The position numbers were made by a program, and so were the translations under genes. From NCBI GenBank assembly GCA_964403795.1, contig CAYOHP010000022.1, positions 1 through 16,328 of the forward strand: DNA of 16,328 nt, given 5' to 3'. Numbering within the stretch: the stretch's first letter is position 1; each line of letters opens with the position of its first letter. This DNA is from CAYOHP01 sp964403795 [NCBI: uncultured bacterium] (GTDB lineage Bacteria > Muiribacteriota > UBA6191 > CAZXTJ01). Below the pieces are notes generated by a model that worked only from the letters and a program-made list of their open reading frames with translations, was not told where the DNA came from and searched no databases. Shown in pieces: positions 6,759 to 14,910 of this stretch.

Positions 6759-8426
6759 ATGGCTGCCAAAGACATCCGTTTCCATGCCGATGCCCGCGCC
6801 GCTCTCGAGCGGGGCGTCAACAAGCTGGCCCAGGCCGTGGCCGCGACGCTGGGCCCCAAGGGCTGCTATGTGGTGCTCGACAAGAAGTTCGGCTCGCCGA
6901 CGGTGACCAACGACGGCGTGACCATCGCCAAGGAGATCGAGCTCGAGGACAAGTTCGAGAACATGGGCGCCCAGCTCTGCCGCGAGGTGGCGTCCAAGAC
7001 CAACGACGACGCCGGTGACGGCACCACGACCGCCACCGTGCTGGCCCGTGCCATCGTGCGCGAGGGCCTGAAGAACGTGACCGCGGGCGCCAACCCGATG
7101 CTGCTGCGCAGCGGCATCAACAAGGCCGTGGAGACCGTGGTGGCGGGTCTGAAGAAGATCAGCCGGGAGATCAAGGACTCCAAGGAGATCGCCCAGGTGG
7201 CGGCCATCTCTGCCCGCGACGTGGCGATCGGCGAGATCATCGCCAAGGCGATGGACGAGGCCGGCCGCGACGGCGTGATCACGGTGGAAGAGGGCCAGAG
7301 CCTGGAGAACGAGCTGGAGACCGTGGACGGGATGCAGTTCGACAAGGGCTACATGTCGCCGTACTTCGTGACCAACTCCGAGAAGATGGAGGCGATCTAC
7401 GACGACGCCCACATCCTGATCTACGACGGCAAGATCAGCTCGATGAAGGACTTCCTGCCGCTGCTCGAGAAGGTCGTGCAGACGGGCAAGCCCCTGCTGG
7501 TGATCGCGGAGGACGTGGAAGGCGACGCGCTGGCGACCCTGGTGGTCAACAAGCTGCGGGGCACCTTCAAGTGCGTGGCGGTGAAGGCCCCGGGCTTCGG
7601 GGACCGGCGCAAGGCCATGCTGGAGGACATCGCGATCCTGACCGGCGGCCAGAAGGTGTCGGAGGAGATCGGGCTGAAGCTCGAGAACATCTCGCTGGCG
7701 CACCTGGGTCACGCCCGGCAGGTCACGGTGACCAAGGACAACACCACGATCGTGGACGGCAAGGGCAAGGCCGACGCGATCAAGGGCCGGATCGCCCAGA
7801 TCAAGGCCGAGATCGAGAACTCGACCTCCGACTACGACAAGGAGAAGCTGCAGGAGCGGCTCGCCAAGCTGTCGGGCGGGGTTGCGGTCGTGAAGGTGGG
7901 CGCTGCCACCGAGACCGAGATGAAGGAGAAGAAGACCCGCGTGGAGGACGCCCTGGCGGCGACCCGCTCGGCGGTCGAGGAGGGGATCGTGCCCGGCGGC
8001 GGGTCGGCCCTGCTCTCGACGATCGACGAGCTGGAGAAGCTGATCAAGGGTCTGACGGGTGACGAGGCGACGGGTGCCCGGATCGTGCGGCACGCCATCG
8101 AGTCGCCGGTGCGGTGCATCGCCGAGAACGCCGGTTACGACGGCTCGGTGGTGGTGGACAAGCTGCGCAACGAGCACAAGGGCAAGGGCTTCAACGCCCT
8201 GACCGGCGAGTACGTGGACATGGTCAAGGCCGGCATCGTGGATCCGACCAAGGTGACCCGGTCGGCGACCCAGAACGCGGCCTCGATCGCCTCGATCCTG
8301 CTCACCACCCAGGTGCTCATCACCGAGAAGCCGGAGGAGAAGGCGGCCGGCGGCGGCCACGCCCACGGCGGCGGGATGGGCGGCATGGGCGGTATGGGCG
8401 GCATGGGCGGCGGCATGGACTTCTGA
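6759..8426 (+). CDS. groEL: Chaperonin GroEL (Cpn60)
   Basis: GroEL is the ATP-driven tetradecameric folding chamber that works with GroES in the cytoplasm. The 555-aa product is of family length. The nucleotide-binding segment TLGPKG is at 30-35, [10 protein letters not shown] follows with catalytic Asp87, and [16 protein letters not shown] carries the second catalytic Asp (Asp398 in E. coli). The apical segment [10 protein letters not shown] is intact. The tail is the usual flexible Gly-Met repeat, preceded by a His-containing GGHAHGGG. An oddity is Cys36-Tyr37 where most GroELs have Arg-Asn (KGRNVVL). The ATG at 6759 follows AGAGGAAG. It is co-transcribed with groES under CIRCE and followed by two strong hairpins. 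Confidence 0.98.
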   Translation: MAAKDIRFHADARAALERGVNKLAQAVAATLGPKGCYVVLDKKFGSPTVTNDGVTIAKEIELEDKFENMGAQLCREVASKTNDDAGDGTTTATVLARAIVREGLKNVTAGANPMLLRSGINKAVETVVAGLKKISREIKDSKEIAQVAAISARDVAIGEIIAKAMDEAGRDGVITVEEGQSLENELETVDGMQFDKGYMSPYFVTNSEKMEAIYDDAHILIYDGKISSMKDFLPLLEKVVQTGKPLLVIAEDVEGDALATLVVNKLRGTFKCVAVKAPGFGDRRKAMLEDIAILTGGQKVSEEIGLKLENISLAHLGHARQVTVTKDNTTIVDGKGKADAIKGRIAQIKAEIENSTSDYDKEKLQERLAKLSGGVAVVKVGAATETEMKEKKTRVEDALAATRSAVEEGIVPGGGSALLSTIDELEKLIKGLTGDEATGARIVRHAIESPVRCIAENAGYDGSVVVDKLRNEHKGKGFNALTGEYVDMVKAGIVDPTKVTRSATQNAASIASILLTTQVLITEKPEEKAAGGGHAHGGGMGGMGGMGGMGGGMDF

Positions 8427-8433
8427 TCGGGCA

Positions 8434-8457
8434 GGTCCCCGGGTCCGCCCGGGGACC
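8434..8457 (+). terminator. Hairpin just after groEL
   Basis: A perfect 10-bp stem, GGTCCCCGGG / CCCGGGGACC, with a TCCG loop starts 8 nt after the groEL stop. There is no T-tract. It is probably part of the operon's 3' end, as a U-less terminator or a 3' exonuclease barrier. Confidence 0.6.
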
Positions 8458-8482
8458 GCCGATCGGTCCAGACCGTTCCTCG

Positions 8483-8518
8483 CGAACCCCTCGTTCCCCT
8501 CGGGGAGCGGGGGGTTCG
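8483..8518 (+). terminator. Second, larger hairpin ending the groESL operon
   Basis: A 17-bp stem (8483-8499 with 8502-8518, two G-U wobbles, 2-nt formal loop) begins CGAACCCC and ends GGGGTTCG, followed by TGCTTCC. The outer arms and the preceding CAGACCGTTCCT match the design of the 2786-2845 element. It is the likely main terminator of groESL. Confidence 0.7.
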
Positions 8519-8699
8519 TGCTTCCCGGGGAGAGATCGACGCCCGACGAAGGTCGGAGGCTCGACCCCTCGGAGCGGAGTGCTCCATCCCGGAGTGACGC
8601 ATAGCGCTACGGGTCTGCGGCAATACCCGCTCCAAAAGCGGCTTCCAGGAGTTGGCATGGATCCCGCATTACCTCCTCGGCGAGGAGCGGAGGTGCCCG
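8519..8699. other. Intergenic leader of the exported unknown protein; no gene seen
   Basis: These 181 bp hold no credible ORF or tRNA. A small hairpin CTCCTC-GGC-GAGGAG (8673-8687) lies just before the Shine-Dalgarno sequence of the next gene and might modulate access to it. I found no convincing -35/-10 pair. Confidence 0.4.
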
Positions 8700-9725
8700 G
8701 TGCGAAGATTCTCGAAGGCGGCCATCCTGGGTTGCGTGGTCCTCGGCGTCGGGGCTCGAGGTGTCCGGTCCCAGATGCTCGGCCAGGAGGGCGAGACGAT
8801 CCGGGCCCGTCGGGCACCCGGGGGGGGCCCGGCGAACCGGTCGGCCGAGCTGGCCGCGGGGTACCCGGGGTTGACCCTGGGCGAGTTCCCCGCCTTCCAG
8901 ACCTACCGGTACGAGGGGCGGAGCGGCGCCTTCGCCATGGCCTGGCGGACCCAGCGCCATCTCCGGGAGCGGGCCGGGAACGACGGGGTGCCGGGTTGGG
9001 CGCGAGGGATCAGCTCCGGCCAGGGTCTCGGGTACTACCTCGGGGAGGAGAAGTGGAAGCTCCTGGCGTCGCTGCGCAAGGACGAGACCCACGCGCCCTC
9101 GCCCCGGAGCTTCGAGTCTGTGCCTCGGCTCGAGGAGGAGATCTTCCGGCGCCTCGAGGGCAAGGAGATCCGCAAGCTGGTCTTCATCCTCGACTCGAGC
9201 GCAGGTCTCCGCCGCCGCTACCTGGTGGTGTTCCGGGCCCGGGACACCGAGGACCGGGGCGAGCCCGGGAGGGTCTACGACTTCTACGACCCCCACGCCG
9301 CCACCGACGAGGACGAGGTGGCCGGCTCCCTGGAAGCCCCCATCGACCAGCTGTCTCCCGGCTTGAGGGGGGGACGCTTCGGCCAGCTCCGGGTGCTCCC
9401 CGGCTCCGGCGGGTTCCAGGTGTCGGCCTCCTGGGCGGCCTCTGCCGATGCCGGGGCTGCCGTCGGGATGAGCGGAGACGACCGTTTCGCCCGGCCGATC
9501 CCGGACGATGCGGCCTGGTGCGAGGTGGGCATCGAACAGTTCGGGGTGGCCGACAAGGGCCGGCTCTGGGGGCTGTGGGGCGGGGGAGACACTCCCTACT
9601 CGGCGACCCGGGGCGAGGACCTCGCCCGGGAGGGTTGGGGCGCCGAGATCGGGGAGTTCCGTCGGAGCGGGGTGAAGGAGGAGACCGGAGGCTATCGCTT
9701 CGGGACCTTCGACCAGGTCGACTGA
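8700..9725 (+). CDS. Exported protein of unknown function (341 aa)
   Basis: I do not recognise this family. The product starts with a basic, hydrophobic signal-like segment (VRRFSKAAILGCVVLGVGA), so export through Sec is likely; the LGC is too early to be a convincing lipobox. The mature part is acidic and Gly-rich, with few hydrophobic stretches, a segment RKLVFILDSSAGLRRRYLVV near the middle and an Asp-rich VYDFYDPHAATDEDEV loop that could bind a cation. No catalytic motif stands out. I chose the GTG at 8700 because GGAGG lies 6 bases upstream; the in-frame TTG at 8652 is weaker. It follows groESL after strong terminators, so it is probably its own unit, and it converges with the amine-oxidase gene. 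Confidence 0.75.
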   Translation: MRRFSKAAILGCVVLGVGARGVRSQMLGQEGETIRARRAPGGGPANRSAELAAGYPGLTLGEFPAFQTYRYEGRSGAFAMAWRTQRHLRERAGNDGVPGWARGISSGQGLGYYLGEEKWKLLASLRKDETHAPSPRSFESVPRLEEEIFRRLEGKEIRKLVFILDSSAGLRRRYLVVFRARDTEDRGEPGRVYDFYDPHAATDEDEVAGSLEAPIDQLSPGLRGGRFGQLRVLPGSGGFQVSASWAASADAGAAVGMSGDDRFARPIPDDAAWCEVGIEQFGVADKGRLWGLWGGGDTPYSATRGEDLAREGWGAEIGEFRRSGVKEETGGYRFGTFDQVD

Positions 9726-9753
9726 TACCTCCCCTCCGGAGCACCGCCTCGGC

Positions 9754-9777
9754 GACTGGCTCCCGGGGGAGCCCGTC
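9754..9777. terminator. Hairpin between convergent genes
   Basis: GGCTCCC / GGGAGCC (9758-9764, 9767-9773) with outer GAC/GTC pairs lies in the 70 bp between the stops of the two convergent genes. Flanking CCTCCCCTCC and GGGAGGGGG could extend the stem. It is a probable bidirectional terminator without U-tracts. Confidence 0.55.
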
Positions 9778-9795
9778 GGGAGGGGGAAGGGATCC

Positions 9796-11460
9796 TCAGT
9801 CCGAGCCGGACGATCGCCTGCGGGTACGGGACGCCGAGCGCGAGTTCCTTGAAGTGGCTGCCGCGGGGGTCTGGGTGCGGGCCGGCTTCGAGTCCATCGT
9901 CAGTCTTGCCTTGGCCTCCAGGCTGTCGGACTGATCCCAGAGCCAGGTTCGCACGTAGTTGGCGGCCTTGTACCCCGAGATGATCGCGGACTCGTTGCAG
10001 GGCAGCCCTTCGACCTCCGCGCCTGCGAAGGCGATGCGGTACCAGGGCTTCCGGAGGACCGGGACCTTCTGGTGGAGGAAGCCCACGTCGGCGACGTGCA
10101 TGGAGTGCCCGAACCGGGAGATCTCCACGTCGTGGACCTTGGCCCGGCTGCCCGGGATGATCTTCTCGAGATCGGTCAGGATGGCCTCCTTGATCTTCTC
10201 CGGGGGCCAGTCGAGGACCTCCCACATCCCGGTCTTGCCGGAGGGGATGTAGAGGGTGAGGACCTGGGGCTGCTTCTTGTCCTTGAAGGGCTTGCCCTTC
10301 CGGGTGATCCAGGAAGCATCGATGATGTCCTTGAAGAAGGTGCCGTTGATCCAGGTGTCGTAGCCCTTGTCGTCCCAGATCACTTCGTTCACGAGCACGT
10401 TGGCCACGATGTAGGAGGCGTACTCGATCCCCGCGATGGCCTTCTTCTTCTCCTCGGGCAGGTCGGGGATGATGTGGGGGAGGATCATCCCGGGCACCGC
10501 AGCCACTACGGTCCGGGCCCCCACGGTCTGGTAGCGACCGGTGCGGGTGTCGAGGTAGGTCACCCGGGCGCCGCTCAGGTTCTGGGAGACCTTCACGACC
10601 CGGCATCCCAGGCGGACCTTGTCCTTCAGGTTCTCGTAGACCATGCGGGTCAGGCGGCCCAGGCCTCCCGGGAAGGTGTAGTTTCCGCTGATCTCCGCCG
10701 AGATGTAGTTCACGAAGGCGGCCGCCGAGATCTTGTCCCCCAGGGCTCCGAAGCACGAGGGGATGTAGCGGTCGAGGTGGTGGATGGCGTCGTCCGAGAT
10801 GCCCTTCTGCTTCAAGTAGTCGTGGGTGGAGACGAAGTCGAGGTCCTGCTGCTGGGGATCGAAGGTCTCCCAGGGCTGGTTCGACATGTTGGTGTCGTTG
10901 ACCACCTCCATCTCCTCCAGCCACTTCACCCAGTTCTTGAGGCTGTCGCCCTTCCAGGGCATCTTGTGGCGCCCGTGGCTGTTCCAGCAGTTGGGGTAGT
11001 ACTTCCCGTCGATCCAGGCGCTGTTCTCGGGATCCCGGATCCGGATCAACTCGATCCCGTTCTCCTTGTAGAAGTCGCGCATCACCCCGTAAGGCACCAC
11101 CATGTAGGCGGCTCCGATGGCGTACTTGATGCCCTTCCACTCGGCCTCGCGCATCTGCCCACCGGGCTCGTCCTCGACCTCGAGCAGGAGGACGTTGCGG
11201 TCCTTCAGGTAGTGGAGGGTGGAGAGGCCGGCCATCCCGCCGCCGATGACGACCGTGTCGTAGGTCTCCCGCGGCACCCGCTCAGGGACCTCACCCGCTC
11301 GCCCGTCATGGCAACTGATGCAGGTCTCGCCCTGGAAGTGCCGCCCGAAGCGGTCGCGGATCACGGTCTCTTCGGCTCGGATCGGTGGGGCGAGGCCGAA
11401 GACCAGGGCCAGACCCAGGGTCAGGACGACTTGCAGCACGTTTCGCAGTCCTTTCGGCAT
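9796..11460 (-). CDS. Exported FAD-dependent amine-oxidase-like oxidoreductase with N-terminal CxxCH heme motif
   Basis: The product (554 aa) starts with a Sec signal peptide (VLQVVLTLGLALVFGLA; cleavage near residue 32). A c-type heme motif CISCH follows at 47-51, then an FAD-binding Rossmann motif VVIGGGMAGLS (GxGxxG at 73-78) with the acidic strand end LLLEVEDEPGG. The C-terminal YRIAFAGAEVEG...AIISGYKAANYV is the second FAD-contact region of the amine oxidase/phytoene-desaturase superfamily. It is probably a periplasmic flavoenzyme passing electrons to or through a covalent heme. Only ~25 residues lie between the signal peptide and FAD domain apart from CxxCH, so there is no full cytochrome domain. 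The last ~40 residues are a basic, Ser/Arg-rich tail. ATG 11460 has an adjacent GGAGGGG; GTG 11544 is possible. The substrate is unknown. Confidence 0.85.
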   Translation of the reverse strand: MPKGLRNVLQVVLTLGLALVFGLAPPIRAEETVIRDRFGRHFQGETCISCHDGRAGEVPERVPRETYDTVVIGGGMAGLSTLHYLKDRNVLLLEVEDEPGGQMREAEWKGIKYAIGAAYMVVPYGVMRDFYKENGIELIRIRDPENSAWIDGKYYPNCWNSHGRHKMPWKGDSLKNWVKWLEEMEVVNDTNMSNQPWETFDPQQQDLDFVSTHDYLKQKGISDDAIHHLDRYIPSCFGALGDKISAAAFVNYISAEISGNYTFPGGLGRLTRMVYENLKDKVRLGCRVVKVSQNLSGARVTYLDTRTGRYQTVGARTVVAAVPGMILPHIIPDLPEEKKKAIAGIEYASYIVANVLVNEVIWDDKGYDTWINGTFFKDIIDASWITRKGKPFKDKKQPQVLTLYIPSGKTGMWEVLDWPPEKIKEAILTDLEKIIPGSRAKVHDVEISRFGHSMHVADVGFLHQKVPVLRKPWYRIAFAGAEVEGLPCNESAIISGYKAANYVRTWLWDQSDSLEAKARLTMDSKPARTQTPAAATSRNSRSASRTRRRSSGSD

Positions 11461-11569
11461 GCCCCTCCGGGCCGGGCGCAGGGGCTTCGCTTCGGTTCCG
11501 GGGAACGGCCGGGCGAGCCGGAGGAACCGACCGCTTCGTAGCACAGAACGCGACGATCGCGCGACGGCC

Positions 11570-11597
11570 TTGACAGTGAGGGGGGGGTACCTACTCT
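11570..11597 (+). promoter_or_regulatory. Promoter with consensus -35 for a short plus-strand transcript
   Basis: TTGACA (11570-11575) is a perfect -35; TACTCT (11592-11597) is a moderate -10 at a 16-nt spacing. Start of transcription would be near 11604. The amine-oxidase gene is divergent, and no full-length plus-strand gene follows, only two tiny ORFs and a hairpin. Confidence 0.5.
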
Positions 11598-11605
11598 GCT
11601 ACAGC

Positions 11606-11668
11606 GTGGCGAGCGCACCCCGCCCGAGGGTGGTCACCACGCATGCATGCCGAGCAGAAAGAGGATGA
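11606..11668 (+). CDS. Possible leaderless 20-aa ORF
   Basis: A GTG two bases after the predicted transcription start opens a 20-codon frame ending in VVTTHACRAERG. Its TGA overlaps the ATG of the next tiny ORF as ATGA, the usual sign of translational coupling. There is no homology evidence, and short frames arise by chance in GC-rich DNA. Confidence 0.2.
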   Translation: MASAPRPRVVTTHACRAERG

Positions 11669-11703
11669 GGAGGCGAGTCATGGCTCTGAGGCCGCTTCTC
11701 TGA
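11665..11703 (+). CDS. Possible 12-aa ORF (MRRRVMALRPLL)
   Basis: The ATG at 11665 overlaps the stop of the upstream frame and follows AAAGAGG directly. An internal ATG at 11680 has a near-perfect GAGGAGG six bases before it and would give MALRPLL. Two ribosome-binding-like sites in a gene-free region are suggestive, but a 12-aa peptide cannot be supported by sequence alone. Confidence 0.2.
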   Translation: MRRRVMALRPLL

Positions 11704-11754
11704 GATCGACCCCATACCCTCCCTGAACGCAGGTGAGGGCCAAGATACGATCCC

Positions 11755-11784
11755 GGGCCCGGAAGCCGCGAGGCTTCCGGGCCC
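11755..11784 (+). terminator. Perfect 13-bp hairpin with GCGA tetraloop
   Basis: GGGCCCGGAAGCC and its complement enclose GCGA, a GNRA-type tetraloop, followed by GTTGGTTCTC. It probably ends the plus-strand transcript beginning near 11604; the weak T content leaves some doubt about its terminator strength. Confidence 0.6.
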
Positions 11785-11898
11785 GTTGGTTCTCGGCCGC
11801 CCGGATCCTCCCTCGTGACAGGGCGGTGACAGGGCCCGGGCGCAGTCGGAGCGAGCCGGGTCCAACCCGGGGGAGCAGCGCAGGCGGAGCCCGCCCAG

Positions 11899-11935
11899 AA
11901 AAAAAGCGAGCCGACCGGACTAGCCGGTCGGCTCG
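11899..11935 (-). terminator. Intrinsic terminator of the MerR/VIT-VWA operon
   Basis: A perfect 12-bp stem (11907-11918 with 11924-11935, ACTAG loop) is followed on the minus strand by one C and a run of seven T (A7 at 11899-11905 on plus). Polarity and position, 240 bp after the VIT/VWA stop, assign it to that operon and imply a 3' UTR of about 270 nt. Confidence 0.85.
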
Positions 11936-12174
11936 GATCTATTGCCGAATGGGAGGTTCGGTCGCTCGTTCGCAGGCATTGCTAATGCAGGCCGCGTGCC
12001 AAATTCTCGAGTTTCGCCCGGGAAGCCCGAGGCGCCTGGCAGCACCCGGGTCGGCGACGTCCGATCGAGTCCTCAGGTCCCCGAGGGACGGGTGTCCGGG
12101 CGTCCGGATCTGGCCATTTGCCCTCTCCGGGCCCGACCGGGCACCCATGCGGGCACCCGGCCGGGCCGGACGGA
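11936..12174 (-). other. 3' untranslated region of the VIT/VWA gene
   Basis: No ORF is credible here. A hairpin (12130-12141 with 12156-12167, 12 bp with one wobble on the minus strand) starts 7 nt after the stop codon and may be a first, U-less terminator or a protective 3' structure before the strong terminator at 11899. Confidence 0.4.
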
Positions 12175-14910
12175 CTACTTCCAGAACTCCCGGCGGGTCG
12201 CCGGCTCCTGGGGGGGCAGGGTCGGGGGGACCTTGCCCTGCACCTCGGCGTCGACCTCTTCCAGGCGGGTCAGGGCCGCCACCAGCGCCGGCTCCTTGGG
12301 TCCGGATCCGGAGGGCAGTCCCTGGAGCGTCGCCAGGATCTCCCGCAGGCGACCGGCGATCCCGGCCATGGCAGCCCCCTCCTTCTCGAGGGCTTCGACC
12401 AGCACCTCGAGGTCGGCGAGCAGGTAGGCCAGGTCGGTCTGCACGTCCTGCGACGTGGTGGCCCGGCGGACCGCCGGGACGCCCTCGTCGAGCAGTGCCC
12501 TCCAGGCCACTCCGTGGCGGGCCAGGAAGTCCGCCTTCCATCGGGGCGGGGCAGGCACCGGCCGAGGCGGGGGGCCGCCCGGGGCGATGGCCGCCTTCCG
12601 GGCCTCCGCCTTGGCCTGCTGCCGCTTCGCGGCCCGACCCTTGCCACCGCCCATCGCCTCCGAAAGCTTGGAAAGGGCGTCCTTGGCGTGGCCCAGAAGG
12701 CCACCCTGGCCCGCTCCGCTCCCGGGAGCTTCGAGATCCTGGGCTTCGGGCTGGAAGCTGCCGAGTCCTCCCAGATCGGCTTCCTCGGAACTCGCGAAGT
12801 CCATGTCCGAGCCGAGGTCGCAGAGCATTTCGAAGGCCTCGGTCGGGGGCGGCGGAGGCGCACAGGCCGCCGCCCGCATCGGCGACGGTGCGGCCGCAGG
12901 CGGGGGCGCACCGGTGTGGGGACCCCGGGCCAGGGAGAACGCCATCGGCTTCGCCGCCCGCTTGGCGCGGCCCTTGGGAGCGGCCTTCTCCTCCTCGAGC
13001 ATGTCCCAACCCGCGGCCGGCTCGACCGGCTGGGTCACCTTGTGCTGATGCCCGCCCTCGTTCACCACCTCGGCCCGGTCCACCGCCACGAACGCCGTGA
13101 ACCGGCAGAGCACCTTGTGGGTGAGGGAGACCCGGGTGATCTCCGAAGCCAGCGCGGCATCCCGGTTCCCCTCGCTGACGTAGCGATGTTCCAGGTCGAG
13201 GACCCGGGAGCGGGCCCAGGACCAGGTCACGAGCTCGTCGCTCGACGCGACCGGTTCGACCTTCTGGAGGAAGCGGCTCCCGTCCGGCAGCAGGCCCCGG
13301 ATCCGGGCCGGGCCCTTGGGTGTTCCGGCGAATCTTCCCATGAGCACGCTCGGGACCCCGGGGAAGACGTCCCCGGCGCCCGTGGGGGTCAGGGTCTCGG
13401 TCCGCAGGATCGCGCCGTCGAGTTCGATCTCCACGTCCTGGAGCACCGGCCGCCCGATCCGGCGGTACACGTTCTTCATCACCTCGTCGAGCCGGGACTC
13501 GCTCTCCACCAGCTCGTAATGGCCGCCGGTGGGCTGCGACAGCCGCTTCAGGAAGGCCTCGTTCACCGCCTGGTCCACGCCGATGGCGAAGACCCGCACG
13601 CCCCGGGCCTGCTTGCGCACCTGCCAGAGAAGCTGGTCCTCGTTGCCGACCTGGCCGTCGGTCACGAAGACCACGATCCGTTCCCGGCCCGAGGTGCTCT
13701 CGGCATCGAAGAACTCGAGCGCCCGGTCGAGCGCCCGGGCCATCTCCGTTCCGCCCCGGTCCTCGGCCGCCGTCAGGAACTCGACGGCCCGGAACCGGTT
13801 GCGATCACTGGCCGGGAGCAGGCAACCGCTCTTCCCGTCGATGGTGGGGACCTCCACCTGGTCGTCGAAGAGGATCACCCCGAAGCGGTCCCGGTCGGTC
13901 AGGGTGTCGAGCAGGCGCCCCGCGGCCCTCCGGCCTGCCACCATCTTCCAGCCCGACATGGAACCGGAGCGGTCGAGCACCACCACCACGTCGCGGGGAG
14001 TCACCCCGGCGGTCACCAGGTCGGGCGGGGCCACTGTGAGCGCGAAGGTGCCGTCGGTCTCGCCGGAGGCCGGGAGGAACACCAGGCCGGACCCCAGTCC
14101 CTCGGCCCCCACCCGGAACCGGAGGAGGAAGTCGCGATCCATGCGGTCGGTGCCCGGGGCCAGCTCGACCCGGAACTTGCCGCCCCCCCGGTCCTCGACC
14201 CGGGGCGAGTAGAGGCTGGTGCGGAGCTCCCGGATCGGGAGCCCTGCCGGGTCCACTTCCAGCGAGATCCCCAGGCGCACCGGCGAGGGCTGGCCGGGGA
14301 GCAGCACCGGGGGCGTGATCCGGCTGGCGTCGGGGACCGCGTCGGTGTCGGAGGCGGTCCCGCTTCCCGCGCTCGGTCCTTCGAGGGCCACCCCCGGGAT
14401 GTAGCGGGGTGCCACCACCAGAGGGAACCGGAAGGTCGCTTCTCCTTCTCCCAGCGTCAGGGGACCGCCCAGCTCGAGCTCGACCGAGACCGATTCGCCG
14501 GCCGGGATGTTCCCCGCGGTCATGGTGAAGACCCCAGGGCGATCCTCCTCGGCGAGCGCGGCCCGGTGGCCGGACTCGATCGCCACCTGGTAGTCGCGGC
14601 GGGCCTGGCCGCGCTCCTTGAGCTCGCCCTCGACCACCCTCCCTCCCACCCGGAGCACGAACCGGCTCACCGCGGCCCGGTCCGGGAGAGGGAAGACATA
14701 GGTCGCCTCGAGCGGGGTGCCGAAGGCGTTCACGAAGGTCTGGCGGAGGCAGGTGCGGAAGTAGAGGCCGACGACCCGACCCTCGATCGTCATCTCCCGG
14801 AGCGGCATGCCTCCCCTCTGGGTGGAGAGGGCGCCGAAGCCGGCTTCCTCCGTCCCGGGCCGACCGGGTACGACAGGCACCTCGTGCAGGGTCGTGATCG
14901 TGGGGGTCAT
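12175..14910 (-). CDS. VIT and von Willebrand factor A domain protein
   Basis: The product (911 aa) has an N-terminal VIT (inter-alpha-trypsin) domain at ~25-150, marked by EATYVFPLPDRAAVSRF and the GELKERGQARRDYQVA segment. A VWA domain follows at ~308-480 with a complete metal-binding MIDAS: DRSGS (Asp313, Ser315, Ser317), GGTEM (Thr388) and VTDGQVG (Asp418). VWA/MIDAS domains bind protein partners through a divalent cation. A Pro/Ala-rich linker and a mostly helical C-terminal region (~730-911) follow; I do not recognise them. There is no signal peptide or clear membrane segment, so it is probably cytoplasmic, unlike many VIT proteins. ATG 14910 follows GGAGAGGA and overlaps the MerR stop as ATGA. 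The longer open frame upstream is an artefact of the GC-rich MerR gene. Confidence 0.92.
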   Translation of the reverse strand: MTPTITTLHEVPVVPGRPGTEEAGFGALSTQRGGMPLREMTIEGRVVGLYFRTCLRQTFVNAFGTPLEATYVFPLPDRAAVSRFVLRVGGRVVEGELKERGQARRDYQVAIESGHRAALAEEDRPGVFTMTAGNIPAGESVSVELELGGPLTLGEGEATFRFPLVVAPRYIPGVALEGPSAGSGTASDTDAVPDASRITPPVLLPGQPSPVRLGISLEVDPAGLPIRELRTSLYSPRVEDRGGGKFRVELAPGTDRMDRDFLLRFRVGAEGLGSGLVFLPASGETDGTFALTVAPPDLVTAGVTPRDVVVVLDRSGSMSGWKMVAGRRAAGRLLDTLTDRDRFGVILFDDQVEVPTIDGKSGCLLPASDRNRFRAVEFLTAAEDRGGTEMARALDRALEFFDAESTSGRERIVVFVTDGQVGNEDQLLWQVRKQARGVRVFAIGVDQAVNEAFLKRLSQPTGGHYELVESESRLDEVMKNVYRRIGRPVLQDVEIELDGAILRTETLTPTGAGDVFPGVPSVLMGRFAGTPKGPARIRGLLPDGSRFLQKVEPVASSDELVTWSWARSRVLDLEHRYVSEGNRDAALASEITRVSLTHKVLCRFTAFVAVDRAEVVNEGGHQHKVTQPVEPAAGWDMLEEEKAAPKGRAKRAAKPMAFSLARGPHTGAPPPAAAPSPMRAAACAPPPPPTEAFEMLCDLGSDMDFASSEEADLGGLGSFQPEAQDLEAPGSGAGQGGLLGHAKDALSKLSEAMGGGKGRAAKRQQAKAEARKAAIAPGGPPPRPVPAPPRWKADFLARHGVAWRALLDEGVPAVRRATTSQDVQTDLAYLLADLEVLVEALEKEGAAMAGIAGRLREILATLQGLPSGSGPKEPALVAALTRLEEVDAEVQGKVPPTLPPQEPATRREFWK

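Larger units (their letters stand above)
11604..11794 (+). ncRNA. Candidate ~190-nt small RNA / tiny-ORF transcript
   Basis: This interval runs from the predicted start of the consensus-like promoter to the end of the GCGA-loop hairpin. It contains a purine-rich stretch (11655-11675, several GAGG) and two overlapping tiny ORFs. It might be an sRNA, a dual-function RNA, or an mRNA for very small peptides. No known RNA family is recognised. The evidence is architecture only. Confidence 0.35.

Noticed and set aside
6618-8366. 582-aa minus-strand frame opposite groEL
   Set aside because: His/Leu/Asp-rich shadow of groEL with no motif.
8370-8423. Tandem GGCGGCATG repeats as a satellite or phase-variable tract
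   Set aside because: They encode the normal Gly-Met tail of GroEL.
8581-8660. Possible tRNA or structured RNA before the exported unknown gene
   Set aside because: No T-loop (GTTCGANTC-like) or cloverleaf pairing could be found.
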